DNA of 64,000 bases from positions 372,001 through 436,000 of the forward strand of contig NZ_BMER01000004.1 of assembly GCF_014636865.1 (NCBI RefSeq), given 5' to 3'. This DNA comes from Parapedobacter pyrenivorans. GTDB taxonomy: Bacteria > Bacteroidota > Bacteroidia > Sphingobacteriales > Sphingobacteriaceae. The notes below the pieces were generated by a model, which was not told the DNA's origin, did not search any database, and was given only the letters and a program-made list of their open reading frames with translations. This document shows positions 8,249 to 16,136 of this stretch, piece after piece. Both the position numbers and the translations under genes were made by a program. Position 1 is the stretch's first letter; each line of letters starts with the position of its first letter.

Positions 8249-9205
8249 ATGACGACAAATAAAAGAATTTTAGGAAAAAGCGATTTACATGTTTCGCCTA
8301 TCGCATTCGGTGGTAATGTCTTCGGCTGGACATTGGACAAGCAACAGTCCTTCCGTATGCTGGACGCATTCACGGATGCAGGTTTTAATTTTATCGATAC
8401 CGCAGATACGTATTCTACATGGGTACCCGGAAATCAGGGCGGTGAATCCGAGACCATCATCGGTCAATGGTTGAAGGAACATGGAAAACGGGATGAACTG
8501 ATCATCGCTACTAAACTGGGTGGCGAAATGGGGGCGGGAAGAAAAGGGCTAAGCGCAAGCTATATTCATGAAGCGGTAGAAGCTTCTTTAAAGCGGCTGG
8601 GAACGGATTACATTGATTTGTATCAATCACACTATGATGATCCTGAAACACCTGTTGATGAAACCATCGAGGCTTTCAATGTACTGATTAAAAGCGGCAA
8701 GGTCCGTTATATCGGTGCATCCAATCTCCCGGCAGACCGTATTACCGAATCCAATCGATTCGCCGCGGCCAACGGTTTTGAAGGATATGCCAGTCTTCAA
8801 CCCCTTTATAACCTATACGACCGGCAACTGTTCGAAGCCGAATACTTATCGCTTGTGCAAGCTGAGGGACTGGGAGTCATTACGTACTACGCTCTAGCTA
8901 GTGGATTTCTAAGTGGCAAATACCGAAATGAGGGAGACTTGGGCCAAAGCCCAAGAGGTGGTGGTGTGAAAAAATACCTAGACGCACGGGGACTCCGTAT
9001 TTTGGACGCATTGGATCAAGTAGCCGGGGAGTCGATGGCTAGTCCCGCACAGGTGGCCTTGGCTTGGCAACTGAGCAAGCCGTACGTCACAGCCCCCATC
9101 GCCAGCGCCACAAGCGAGCAGCAGCTCGATGACCTTATTGCGGCGGCGAACTTGGACTTGACTACCGAACAGGTGGTCCTATTGGATAAGGCTAGCGCAT
9201 ATTAA
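8249..9205 (+). CDS. Aldo/keto reductase
   Basis: 318 residues, (beta/alpha)8 barrel, NADPH-dependent reduction of aldehydes and ketones. The catalytic tetrad is visible: Asp and Tyr in FIDTADTYSTW, Lys in IATKLGGEMG and His in LYQSHYDDPE. The cofactor-binding C-terminal part includes TAPIASATSEQQLDDLI. The closest named groups are YajO/Tas-like AKRs; the physiological substrate is not evident. It stands between the nitroreductase and a FrnE-like thioredoxin-fold protein with short gaps (31 and 22 bases), pointing to an operon handling reactive carbonyls or xenobiotics. Confidence 0.9.
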   Translation: MTTNKRILGKSDLHVSPIAFGGNVFGWTLDKQQSFRMLDAFTDAGFNFIDTADTYSTWVPGNQGGESETIIGQWLKEHGKRDELIIATKLGGEMGAGRKGLSASYIHEAVEASLKRLGTDYIDLYQSHYDDPETPVDETIEAFNVLIKSGKVRYIGASNLPADRITESNRFAAANGFEGYASLQPLYNLYDRQLFEAEYLSLVQAEGLGVITYYALASGFLSGKYRNEGDLGQSPRGGGVKKYLDARGLRILDALDQVAGESMASPAQVALAWQLSKPYVTAPIASATSEQQLDDLIAAANLDLTTEQVVLLDKASAY

Positions 9206-9227
9206 AATGCTTTAAAATCTATAAACC

Positions 9228-9938
9228 ATGAAAATAGAAGTTTGGTCGGACATCATGTGTCCGTTTTGTTATATCGGCAAACAACACCTTGAGATGGCAC
9301 TGGAACAATTCAGTGAAGCTGAGGTGATTGATGTAGAATGGAAAAGTTTTCAACTTGACCCGCTTATCCCACGTCATCCCGACTATAAAAACACGTACCA
9401 ATATTTGGCCGAAAGGAAAGGGATGGGATATGACGAAGCGAGACAAATGACCGCAGGCGTTGCACAAGCAGGTGCTCAGGCAGGCGTAACGTTGGATTTC
9501 GAACGGGCCATCGTGGCCAATTCCTTCAACGCACACCGGCTGGTGCATCTTGCGCAAACCAAGGGGCTCGGCAGTGAACTGAAAACAGCATTGTTCCGCG
9601 CGCATTTTACCGATGGCCAGGACATCAACGACCGCGAAACATTGATCGGATTGGCGAAAGCGGTCGGCCTGGATGAAGCAGCTACTGTTACTGTACTGGA
9701 TAGTGACTTGTACGCCGATGACGTAGCTAAAGATATCCGCGAAGCCAACGATATCGGCGTGCGTGGTGTCCCTTTTTTCGTGTTCAACCGCAAGTATGCA
9801 ATATCGGGGGCTCAGCCGCCCCAAGCTTTCCTGCAGACACTGGAAAAATCAGTGGCCGAGTGGCGCACTGAAAACCCAAAGGCATCCCTAACAGTGACCA
9901 AGGGGCCATCATGCGGACCGGATGGGGCATGTGACTAG
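9228..9938 (+). CDS. DsbA-family oxidoreductase, FrnE-like (cytoplasmic)
   Basis: 236 residues with no signal peptide. It has a thioredoxin fold with the FrnE-type active site SDIMCPFCYIGK (CPFC) near residue 11, a helical insertion, and the cis-proline loop region GVRGVPFFVFN. The tail KGPSCGPDGACD has two extra cysteines, a pair seen in some FrnE relatives and possibly redox-active. FrnE proteins act as disulfide isomerases or reductases in oxidative-stress resistance. It sits 107 bases upstream of the superoxide dismutase, in keeping with a redox-stress block. Confidence 0.88.
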   Translation: MKIEVWSDIMCPFCYIGKQHLEMALEQFSEAEVIDVEWKSFQLDPLIPRHPDYKNTYQYLAERKGMGYDEARQMTAGVAQAGAQAGVTLDFERAIVANSFNAHRLVHLAQTKGLGSELKTALFRAHFTDGQDINDRETLIGLAKAVGLDEAATVTVLDSDLYADDVAKDIREANDIGVRGVPFFVFNRKYAISGAQPPQAFLQTLEKSVAEWRTENPKASLTVTKGPSCGPDGACD

Positions 9939-9999
9939 GTTTTTTGTCACAATGACTAAACAAAAACCCATAAATCCATGTGATTTAAAAACAAATTTC

Positions 10000-10007
10000 T
10001 ACCTTTG
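10000..10007 (+). promoter_or_regulatory. Minus-7 promoter element of the superoxide dismutase gene
   Basis: TACCTTTG, exact TAnnTTTG, 38 bases before the start codon. It gives the dismutase its own promoter with a 5' UTR of about 33 bases. Confidence 0.65.
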
Positions 10008-10045
10008 GTTGTATATTAAGCTGTAAATCAAAACTCATAACCACT

Positions 10046-10807
10046 ATGGCAACTACCAACAGAAGGAGATTTTTACGTACAACCATTGGTTTTTCGACAG
10101 CGGCTGTCGCTTCCACAGCACTGGGTGTCAACCCGCTGAATGCATTGGTGGGATGCAGTTCACCTGACTCTTCCGGCGATTCCTCAACTGCATCGGGTGA
10201 CCCGTTGCAGTTTTCTCAAGATCCGTTGGGATATGAATACAACGCGCTGGAACCCTATATCGATGCGCGGACGATGGAAATCCATTACACCAAGCACCAT
10301 ACCGGTTATATTACTAAAGTAAACGATGCCATAAAGGCCGAAGAGGTGGCTTACTCCACACCAGAGGAATTGTTTGCCAACATCTCGAAGCTATCTGCAA
10401 CCGTACGAAACAATGGCGGCGGGGCCTGGAATCACACGTTTTTCTGGAAAGCCATGCGGGCGCCGGTAGATGGCAATGCACCGACAGGCGAAGTGCTGGA
10501 AGCAATTAATGGCGCATTCGGATCAATCGATCAATTCAAGGAGCAATTCGCTGCTGCAGGTGCCGGAAGGTTCGGTTCAGGATGGGCTTGGTTGGTCAGT
10601 GACAACGGTACGTTGAAAATCGGCTCAACCCCCAATCAAGATAATCCGTTAATGGATGACGCCGAGTTAAAAGGAAAGCCATTACTTGGCATCGATGTGT
10701 GGGAGCATGCATATTACCTTCATTATCAAAACAAACGCGGCGATTATATTAATAATTGGTGGAACGTAGTCAACTGGGATTTTGTCGTGGCACAACTAAA
10801 AGGATAA
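10046..10807 (+). CDS. sodA: Fe/Mn superoxide dismutase with Tat signal and lipobox
   Basis: 253 residues, converting superoxide to hydrogen peroxide and oxygen. The N-terminus carries a twin-arginine motif ([11 protein letters not shown]) and a hydrophobic stretch, then LVGC with Cys37 as a likely lipidation site and a Ser/Asp-rich spacer. The mature enzyme follows: the N-terminal metal histidine in [12 protein letters not shown], a second in [11 protein letters not shown], and the Asp and His in [11 protein letters not shown]. The family is normally about 200 residues; the extra ~50 are the export region. A folded, metal-loaded enzyme tethered outside the cytoplasm would explain Tat use. 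Whether it prefers Fe or Mn cannot be decided from motifs alone. Confidence 0.92.
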   Translation: MATTNRRRFLRTTIGFSTAAVASTALGVNPLNALVGCSSPDSSGDSSTASGDPLQFSQDPLGYEYNALEPYIDARTMEIHYTKHHTGYITKVNDAIKAEEVAYSTPEELFANISKLSATVRNNGGGAWNHTFFWKAMRAPVDGNAPTGEVLEAINGAFGSIDQFKEQFAAAGAGRFGSGWAWLVSDNGTLKIGSTPNQDNPLMDDAELKGKPLLGIDVWEHAYYLHYQNKRGDYINNWWNVVNWDFVVAQLKG

Positions 10808-10836
10808 GTCTCGATCCAGATAGACGACGACCAATC

Positions 10837-10877
10837 AATAAAAAAGCCCGATGTATTTAACGTCGGGCTTTTTTATT
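10837..10877. terminator. Strong bidirectional rho-independent terminator
   Basis: Left arm 10837-10853 pairs with right arm 10861-10877 (core AAAAAAGCCCGA/TCGGGCTTTTTT, 17 positions with one wobble-type mismatch), loop of seven bases, A-tract and T-tract at the ends. It serves the superoxide dismutase on the plus strand and the SRPBCC gene on the minus strand. Confidence 0.92.
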
Positions 10878-10891
10878 ACTAATGCGCTCCA

Positions 10892-11305
10892 TTACGATCG
10901 GTCCATGATCACCTTCAATTGTTCAACCTGTTTATCGACCAACTTTTGCAGTGGTTTGGTCGCCATCATCTTCATCATCATATTCAGATCAGCCTCGATA
11001 ATCAATAAGGCAATCGCGGTATGATCGGTTGCAGATGCTACTTTCCACCGAAGCGTCACATCGAAAGGCGCTTTTTCCGCGGGCACGAACACCACTTCAC
11101 TATTATCGATACGACTATCGATTCTAAGCGAAAGTTTGGCCATGTTTTGAATGGTAAACGTGGCTTCATCACGTGTAGAAGACCAATTATAAATATTTTC
11201 CGGCATCAATTGCTCGTGGTTATTGCAGTCGGCTAAAAATGCGTACACCTCGGCAACCGGTCTATTGATGGTAACCTGATTCTGAATAATGGTCATTGAA
11301 CTCAT
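10892..11305 (-). CDS. SRPBCC-family protein (START/polyketide-cyclase-like)
   Basis: 137 residues with the helix-grip fold typical of small SRPBCC proteins, opening with QVTINRPVAEVYAFLADCNNH, the standard beta1-alpha1 start. It has no catalytic signature that fixes a function; members bind lipids or other hydrophobic ligands. It starts nine bases after the pyrE stop and is therefore probably co-transcribed with it. It ends just before the shared terminator. Confidence 0.8.
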   Translation of the reverse strand: MSSMTIIQNQVTINRPVAEVYAFLADCNNHEQLMPENIYNWSSTRDEATFTIQNMAKLSLRIDSRIDNSEVVFVPAEKAPFDVTLRWKVASATDHTAIALLIIEADLNMMMKMMATKPLQKLVDKQVEQLKVIMDRS

Positions 11306-11314
11306 TAACCGTTT

Positions 11315-11962
11315 CTATCGATGTGGTTGCCAATTCGCGGGGTTTGACCGCCACTCTTCCAACAATTCTATTTCGCTATTCAAAATATAATTGTGCTTTG
11401 CGGCAACCTCCAAAAGCACATCATAACTACATAAGCTAAGGTGCCTGCACTTGGCATCGGCAAAATTCGTTTCTGCTTCTGCAAAGCCGTAGGTAAATAT
11501 GGATACGAGGCCGACAACGTTGCAATCGACATCGCGCAATGCCTGAACCGCTTTCAAACTACTCTTGCCCGTAGAAATAAGATCTTCCACTACAACGGCA
11601 CGTTGGCCACTGACCACCTCACCTTCGATTTGGTTTTCCCGACCATGGTCTTTGGAACTATTCCGCACATACGTAAATGGTAGTCCCAAATCCTGTGCAA
11701 CCAAAACTCCTTGCGGGATACCCGCTGTGGCTACACCTGAAATCATCTCTACCGATCCAAACTCTTCCTGTATCAATTCGGAAAGCTTCTGCCGAATATA
11801 GGTTCGGATGGGAGGATGGGACAAAGCTACACGATTATCGCAATAAATCGGCGACTTCCAACCCGAAGCCCAAGTAAAAGGTTTTTTGGGTTGTAATTTA
11901 ATTGCTTTAATTTGCAACAATGATTCAGCAACTTTTTGTGCAACCTCATTCATATTATTCAT
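11315..11962 (-). CDS. pyrE: Orotate phosphoribosyltransferase
   Basis: 215 residues. It condenses orotate with PRPP to give OMP in de novo pyrimidine synthesis. Recognisable parts: KPFTWASGWKSPIYCDNR (orotate/PRPP loop), GVATAGIPQGVLVA, and the PRPP-binding motif VVVEDLISTGKSSLKAV. The length is normal. The ATG at 11962 overlaps the ATG of the divergent NUDIX gene by two bases (the tetramer CATG). Its TAGATTTG element ends four bases before the ATG, inside the first codons of the NUDIX gene. A second ATG three codons in is an alternative start. Confidence 0.95.
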   Translation of the reverse strand: MNNMNEVAQKVAESLLQIKAIKLQPKKPFTWASGWKSPIYCDNRVALSHPPIRTYIRQKLSELIQEEFGSVEMISGVATAGIPQGVLVAQDLGLPFTYVRNSSKDHGRENQIEGEVVSGQRAVVVEDLISTGKSSLKAVQALRDVDCNVVGLVSIFTYGFAEAETNFADAKCRHLSLCSYDVLLEVAAKHNYILNSEIELLEEWRSNPANWQPHR

Positions 11963-12584
11963 GGCGCAAATCTATAAAATTTATATGAACCAAGCTGTCC
12001 TTGTCTTGGCAGATTTCATACCCAAAAACCTAATCAACATTCAATCAATTGACCATCAATACCTTGACATTGAAAAACTTTTCAGGCAGTCTAAGGGCAA
12101 CACGGTATTTGTCACATATTTCATACTAATCAAAAATCCGAAGGACTATTTTAGTCTCATTAAAAAAAGAATCAAAATAATTAAAGCATCTGGTGGCCTA
12201 GTGAAAAACGGCAATGGAAACTACCTGTTTATCCACCGGCTCGGCAAGTGGGATTTGCCGAAGGGTAAAGTCGATCCGGGAGAATCGATGAAAAAGGCGG
12301 CTGTGCGCGAAGTATCGGAGGAATGTGGCATTAAAGTTGATTACCTCGGTCAGAAAATCACAACCACTTACCATGTTTACGTAATGAAGGGAGAACTGGT
12401 GCTTAAAAAGACAAACTGGTATGAAATGGGTGTCAATAAAGTACCAAAACTTAAACCACAGCTTGAGGAAGATATCACGGAAGCCGTTTGGATGGAAAAA
12501 GATAAATTCGCGATTGTTAGAAAAAACACCTACCCCTTGATTGCGGATATACTGAATACCCTCTCCCCTTTGGAACAAGTGTGA
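11961..12584 (+). CDS. NUDIX hydrolase
   Basis: 207 residues from the ATG at 11961. The Nudix box is complete: G in KGKVDPGES, then REVSEECGI, fitting GX5EX7REUXEEXGU. It hydrolyses a nucleoside diphosphate linked to an unknown moiety. An N-terminal domain of about 70 residues (IYKIYMNQAVLVL ... SGGLV) precedes the Nudix fold, as in other Bacteroidota proteins encoded beside pyrE. The frame extends 25 codons upstream into pyrE, but that part is only antisense to pyrE. The next internal ATG at 11985 is an alternative start. It converges on coaD with 15 bases between stops. Confidence 0.88.
   Translation: MAQIYKIYMNQAVLVLADFIPKNLINIQSIDHQYLDIEKLFRQSKGNTVFVTYFILIKNPKDYFSLIKKRIKIIKASGGLVKNGNGNYLFIHRLGKWDLPKGKVDPGESMKKAAVREVSEECGIKVDYLGQKITTTYHVYVMKGELVLKKTNWYEMGVNKVPKLKPQLEEDITEAVWMEKDKFAIVRKNTYPLIADILNTLSPLEQV
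11967..11974 (-). promoter_or_regulatory. Minus-7 promoter element of pyrE
   Basis: Minus-strand TAGATTTG ending four bases (CGCC) before the pyrE ATG, lying within the start of the NUDIX coding region. Initiation here would give a leaderless pyrE message. Confidence 0.6.
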
Positions 12585-12599
12585 TACGATTCTGATGTA

Positions 12600-13079
12600 T
12601 TATCGCGAGCTTTTACCTATGGCGCTTACGACGGCTTCGGGCACCAGTTGACTTACGTCGCCGTTGTTGATGATGATTTCGCGAATAATCGTGGAAGAGA
12701 TATGTGATAGTCCGCTGCTACTCACCAAAAAAACGGTCTCAATATCCGGTGCGAGTGCGGCATTATTTAAAGCAATGGCCTTTTCAAATTCAAAATCATT
12801 AGCATTGCGCATGCCACGAAGGATGTATTGCGCATGCACTTTACGGCAAAAATCAACTGTAAGCCCTTCGAAATGAACGGCCTCAATTTTACTGTGGTGG
12901 GTAAAAAACACGGATTCAATGATGGATAATCGTTCCTTATGATTGAAGAACCCTTTCTTGGTAGTATTAGTGCCAATAGCCACATAGATCTTGTCAAAAA
13001 GCTGAATGGCCCTTTCCACGATGTCGACGTGTGCATTGGTAAGGGGGTCGAAAGAACCGGGAAATACCGCTATCTTCAT
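12600..13079 (-). CDS. coaD: Phosphopantetheine adenylyltransferase
   Basis: 159 residues. It adenylates 4'-phosphopantetheine to dephospho-CoA, the penultimate step of CoA synthesis. The nucleotidyltransferase fold begins AVFPGSFDPLTNAHVDIV; the usual TxGH motif reads TNAH, with Ala in place of Gly. RGMRNANDFEFEKAIA and the C-terminal SSSGLSHISSTIIREI (the ISSTxxRE motif) are typical. CoA supply also feeds the carrier domains of the assembly line elsewhere in the window. The promoter is a good TTTG-N19-TATTTTTG. Confidence 0.94.
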   Translation of the reverse strand: MKIAVFPGSFDPLTNAHVDIVERAIQLFDKIYVAIGTNTTKKGFFNHKERLSIIESVFFTHHSKIEAVHFEGLTVDFCRKVHAQYILRGMRNANDFEFEKAIALNNAALAPDIETVFLVSSSGLSHISSTIIREIIINNGDVSQLVPEAVVSAIGKSSR

Positions 13080-13095
13080 GGGCTGTCTTTTTTTT

Positions 13096-13126
13096 CAAAA
13101 ATAAAATATTGCAATTGCATAGGCAA
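13096..13126 (-). promoter_or_regulatory. Promoter of coaD
   Basis: Minus strand: TTTG (13123-13126), 19-base spacer, TATTTTTG (13096-13103), then 16 bases to the coaD ATG. Both Bacteroidota promoter boxes are exact. Confidence 0.72.
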
Positions 13127-13179
13127 ATTTGTATTGAATCCGCCTATGGCAAAGCGTGTAATATTGAAATAAGCAGCCG

Positions 13180-13713
13180 TTAAAATTGATAAAACGAAAA
13201 GGACGAATACCCGTATTTACGGGTTTCAATCAAATTCGGGTGCGCTACCATCTTACGCGTAGACGCATGTTCCAAAACCAACCATGCACCCGGCTTCAGC
13301 AATCCATGGTCAACTATACGATCGGGGATTTGTGGTAGCTGAGGCAGTTCATAGGGCGGGTCGACAAAAATAAAATCAAATTCGTCCTTACACGACGTTA
13401 TGAACTTCAATGCATCTGCGCGGATCGATTTGATGACGTCCATTTCCAATTTCTTCGCCGTCGCATTGACATACTGTACGCATTTGAAATGAATATCTAC
13501 GGCAATTACACCGGCAGCGCCGCGGGAAGCCAGTTCAAAAGCGATACTGCCCGTGCCGCAAAAAAGATCCAATACCTGCATCCCCTCAAAATCAATCCGA
13601 TTTTGCAATACATTGAACAGTGCTTCTTTCGCCATGTCCGTTGTGGGGCGTACCGGTAAAGTGGTCGGCGGGTAAAGTCGCAGTCCACCGTTGCTTCCAC
13701 CTATTATCCGCAT
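13180..13713 (-). CDS. rsmD: 16S rRNA (guanine(966)-N(2))-methyltransferase RsmD
   Basis: 177 residues, SAM-dependent. Opening RIIGGSNGGLRL and RPTTDMAKEALFNVL are RsmD signatures, followed by the SAM motif LDLFCGTGSIAFELASRGA and the catalytic motif DPPY in FIFVDPPYELP. It overlaps the preceding DUF3822 gene by 10 bases, so the pair is translationally coupled. coaD follows 100 bases downstream with its own promoter; rsmD-coaD proximity is common in bacteria. Confidence 0.94.
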   Translation of the reverse strand: MRIIGGSNGGLRLYPPTTLPVRPTTDMAKEALFNVLQNRIDFEGMQVLDLFCGTGSIAFELASRGAAGVIAVDIHFKCVQYVNATAKKLEMDVIKSIRADALKFITSCKDEFDFIFVDPPYELPQLPQIPDRIVDHGLLKPGAWLVLEHASTRKMVAHPNLIETRKYGYSSFSFYQF

Positions 13714-14510
13714 AAGTTGAGTCCGAAAAGTGTAAGAAACCGATGCTGATGGGCTAAAAATTCACTCGGTATCCCAATGCCAGTAAGTGATCCGCTATCT
13801 GCCAATTCAACTTGTCCGCTATAGGCCGAAGCACGTTCGTAATACGTGTCTCCCATTTCTATATCACCCGATAAGTACAACCGCGGCCGCTTATCGGCCA
13901 AACCTAGGTGATTAAGCACGGCAAGCAGGTAATAGGCCAAGCTATCTGCATGATCGATTTCAAAATCGTTACTGTAAATAAGCGTTCGCGCATCAAAAAA
14001 ACAGATTGTCGCCCGATCCGAATGTTTATCGATGACCAGAAGAGGTTCTTCAATTGAATTTAACCCCTGACCAACAATTCCGCATAGCAGGGTTTGGACA
14101 GCGGGATAAGTAGTTAACTGCGGGAAACGAGTCTTCAAGGCTTCCATACCAATTTGGCTGGTTTGATGAAGCAATTTGATGTTCAACGGTTGAATGTCCG
14201 CCAAGATCGGCTCGCCGACGCCATCGTCGGGAAGATAACGAAGATAGGTATGCATATGCGCCTCGTTAAACACGTCGGCTGGAACGAACGTGTACCGGCT
14301 ATCCGAAACAGCTATTTTTACCTTTTCAAAACCAAGATCAAGTATGCCCTGTATTGGATGTTTAACTTGAGCTGGATGGTAAGTGGCAGCGAATTTCAGC
14401 CGACGCTCATCGTCAATTACCGCCAGTGCATTTTCGTGTAACCCTATCCTTATCAACAGGGTCTGATCTGCTGCCTGCTGCCCGTCAAAATCTACCGATG
14501 TATATATCAT
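13704..14510 (-). CDS. DUF3822 family protein (actin-like ATPase fold suspected)
   Basis: 268 residues. It matches the DUF3822 proteins that precede rsmD in many Bacteroidota. It looks like a degenerate duplicated ASKHA-type fold: an N-terminal half ending in VPADVFNEAHMHTYLRYL, and a second half opening with LLCGIVGQGLNSIEEPLLVIDKH. No biochemical role is established. It overlaps rsmD by 10 bases and is divergent from the helicase gene. The TAAGTTTG element 20 bases before the ATG gives it a short 5' UTR. Confidence 0.82.
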   Translation of the reverse strand: MIYTSVDFDGQQAADQTLLIRIGLHENALAVIDDERRLKFAATYHPAQVKHPIQGILDLGFEKVKIAVSDSRYTFVPADVFNEAHMHTYLRYLPDDGVGEPILADIQPLNIKLLHQTSQIGMEALKTRFPQLTTYPAVQTLLCGIVGQGLNSIEEPLLVIDKHSDRATICFFDARTLIYSNDFEIDHADSLAYYLLAVLNHLGLADKRPRLYLSGDIEMGDTYYERASAYSGQVELADSGSLTGIGIPSEFLAHQHRFLTLFGLNLCG

Positions 14511-14529
14511 GATGATTCGTTTGCCGCGA

Positions 14530-14562
14530 CAAACTTACTTAGAATAAATCATTTTGAGCAAA
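14530..14562 (-). promoter_or_regulatory. Promoter of the DUF3822-rsmD operon
   Basis: Minus strand TAAGTTTG (14530-14537) with TTTG (14559-14562) 21 bases upstream; the ATG of DUF3822 follows after 19 bases. Confidence 0.65.
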
Positions 14563-14570
14563 CTTTTGGG

Positions 14571-14578
14571 TACCTTTG
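14571..14578 (+). promoter_or_regulatory. Minus-7 promoter element of the RecD-like helicase gene
   Basis: TACCTTTG, exact consensus, only three bases (GCC) before the GTG start codon at 14582. This suggests a leaderless message and argues against the in-frame TTG at 14576, which lies inside the element. Confidence 0.6.
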
Positions 14579-14581
14579 GCC

Positions 14582-16003
14582 GTGCAGATTGCTGAATTGA
14601 TTTCCAGCCACTTTCCTTTGCCGCCTACTAGACAGCAGCACGAGGCATTCACTAGGCTTGCCGATTTCCTGAACTACAAAGGTGAAGTCAGTTGCTTTGT
14701 CCTCAAGGGCTACGCCGGTACCGGCAAGACCACCATCATCAGCACCCTGGTCAGTGTATTGCCCGCCGTAAGGATTCGGTCCGTATTACTCGCACCTACC
14801 GGTAGAGCTGCGAAGGTAATGAGCAACTATGCTGGAAAAAAAGCCTACACCATACACAAGAAGATATATCGGAAAAAGGTAGCCTTATCGCCCGAAATGG
14901 CGTTTGGTATGGCCAATAACCCACACTCGGATACGCTCTTCATTGTCGACGAGGCCTCGATGATTTCCAACGAGCGGCTTACATTGAATGGAAAAAGTGT
15001 GCTCGAAGATCTTATCGAATACGTAAATAATGGTGAAAATTGCAGGTTGCTTTTTGTGGGCGATACTGCGCAGCTCCCACCCGTGGGACTCCAACAGAGT
15101 CCTGCCCTGGATTCCCATTGGCTTGCCCGTGTTTTTGCTATGCATGCAATGGTCTATGAACTTACGGATGTAGTGAGGCAAGAAAAAGACTCGGGCATTC
15201 TCCACAATGCCACAACCATACGCATGCAAATGCAGTCGGCAATGGATAAAAAGGCCGCCCTAACCTACCCACGCTTTATCGTAAAAGGATATCCGGATAT
15301 TTATCGTATGACGGGTGAACACCTCATTGAGGGGTTGCATTACGCTTATGGAAAATACGGAATGGAAAACACCATCGTCATTTGCCGCTCAAATAAAAAT
15401 GCCAACCTGTATAACCAACATATTCGTAATCGGATCCTATTTCGAGAGGAAGAGCTTACGGGCGGCGATCACATCATGGTTGTACGCAACAATTACCATT
15501 GGCTTTCGGCCGATTCAAACCGTAGCGGATTTATCGCCAATGGCGATATGGCGCAGGTACGCAGGGTGCGCAACGTCCACGACCAACATGGTTTCCGTTT
15601 TGCTGACGTCAGCTTGGAGTTCATGGATTCCGATGAAATAGAACCCGTCGATTGCCGCGTGATGCTGGATACACTTCATAGCGACACGCCAAACCTATCC
15701 CAAGCCGATCAGCGACGCCTTTTCGAAGCGATTATGGCAGACTACGCCGATATACCCGATAAAAGAGAGCGGCTGCTCGCCCTCAAGGCCGACCCGTACT
15801 ACAATGCACTGCAAATCAAATTCGCTATGGCGATTACCTGCCATAAAGCACAGGGCGGACAATGGCAGGCTGTATTTGTAGACCAAGGTTACCTCACCGA
15901 AGAATTACTTGATATCGAATTTCTGCGTTGGCTTTATACCGCATGTACGCGCGCCACCAAGGAGCTGTTTCTGGTGAATTTCAACGATAAGTTTTTTGGC
16001 TAG
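14582..16003 (+). CDS. ATP-dependent RecD-like DNA helicase (AAA/SF1B)
   Basis: 473 residues from GTG 14582. Superfamily 1 helicase related to RecD/Dda. Motif I (Walker A) is LKGYAGTGKTTI, motif Ia LLAPTGRAAKVMSNY, motif II FIVDEASMIS, motif III LFVGDTAQLPPVG, and motif V/VI residues include ITCHKAQGGQW and LYTACTRATKEL. It is compact compared with full RecD (no long N-terminal domain), as in the Bacteroidota proteins encoded opposite DUF3822. Function is inferred as 5'-3' DNA unwinding in recombination or repair. Confidence 0.9.
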   Translation: MQIAELISSHFPLPPTRQQHEAFTRLADFLNYKGEVSCFVLKGYAGTGKTTIISTLVSVLPAVRIRSVLLAPTGRAAKVMSNYAGKKAYTIHKKIYRKKVALSPEMAFGMANNPHSDTLFIVDEASMISNERLTLNGKSVLEDLIEYVNNGENCRLLFVGDTAQLPPVGLQQSPALDSHWLARVFAMHAMVYELTDVVRQEKDSGILHNATTIRMQMQSAMDKKAALTYPRFIVKGYPDIYRMTGEHLIEGLHYAYGKYGMENTIVICRSNKNANLYNQHIRNRILFREEELTGGDHIMVVRNNYHWLSADSNRSGFIANGDMAQVRRVRNVHDQHGFRFADVSLEFMDSDEIEPVDCRVMLDTLHSDTPNLSQADQRRLFEAIMADYADIPDKRERLLALKADPYYNALQIKFAMAITCHKAQGGQWQAVFVDQGYLTEELLDIEFLRWLYTACTRATKELFLVNFNDKFFG

Positions 16004-16136
16004 CCCCCCGGGTATCCGAATACCTCAATTACGTTCCACCTGCGACTGCTCACCACAAAAATATTACAAGCCATTGTAAACAAACCGAATACCTTTTTGT
16101 ATTTAACCCCGTACACCAATCGTAAATGACCGTCAT

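Noticed and set aside
9219-9824. 201-codon ORF on the minus strand opposite the FrnE-like gene
   Set aside because: The plus-strand frame has a clear thioredoxin-fold match; the antisense product has no recognisable motif and arises from codon bias.
9938-9990. Possible hairpin after the FrnE-like gene (GGTTTTTTGT with ACAAAAACC)
   Set aside because: The stem is A/T only apart from two GC pairs and lacks a 3' T-tract, so it is not called a terminator.
11886-11960. 25-codon N-terminal extension of the NUDIX protein
   Set aside because: It is antisense to the pyrE N-terminus and rich in Cys and Ser; homologous NUDIX proteins would begin at IYKIYMNQ-like sequence just after the ATG at 11961.
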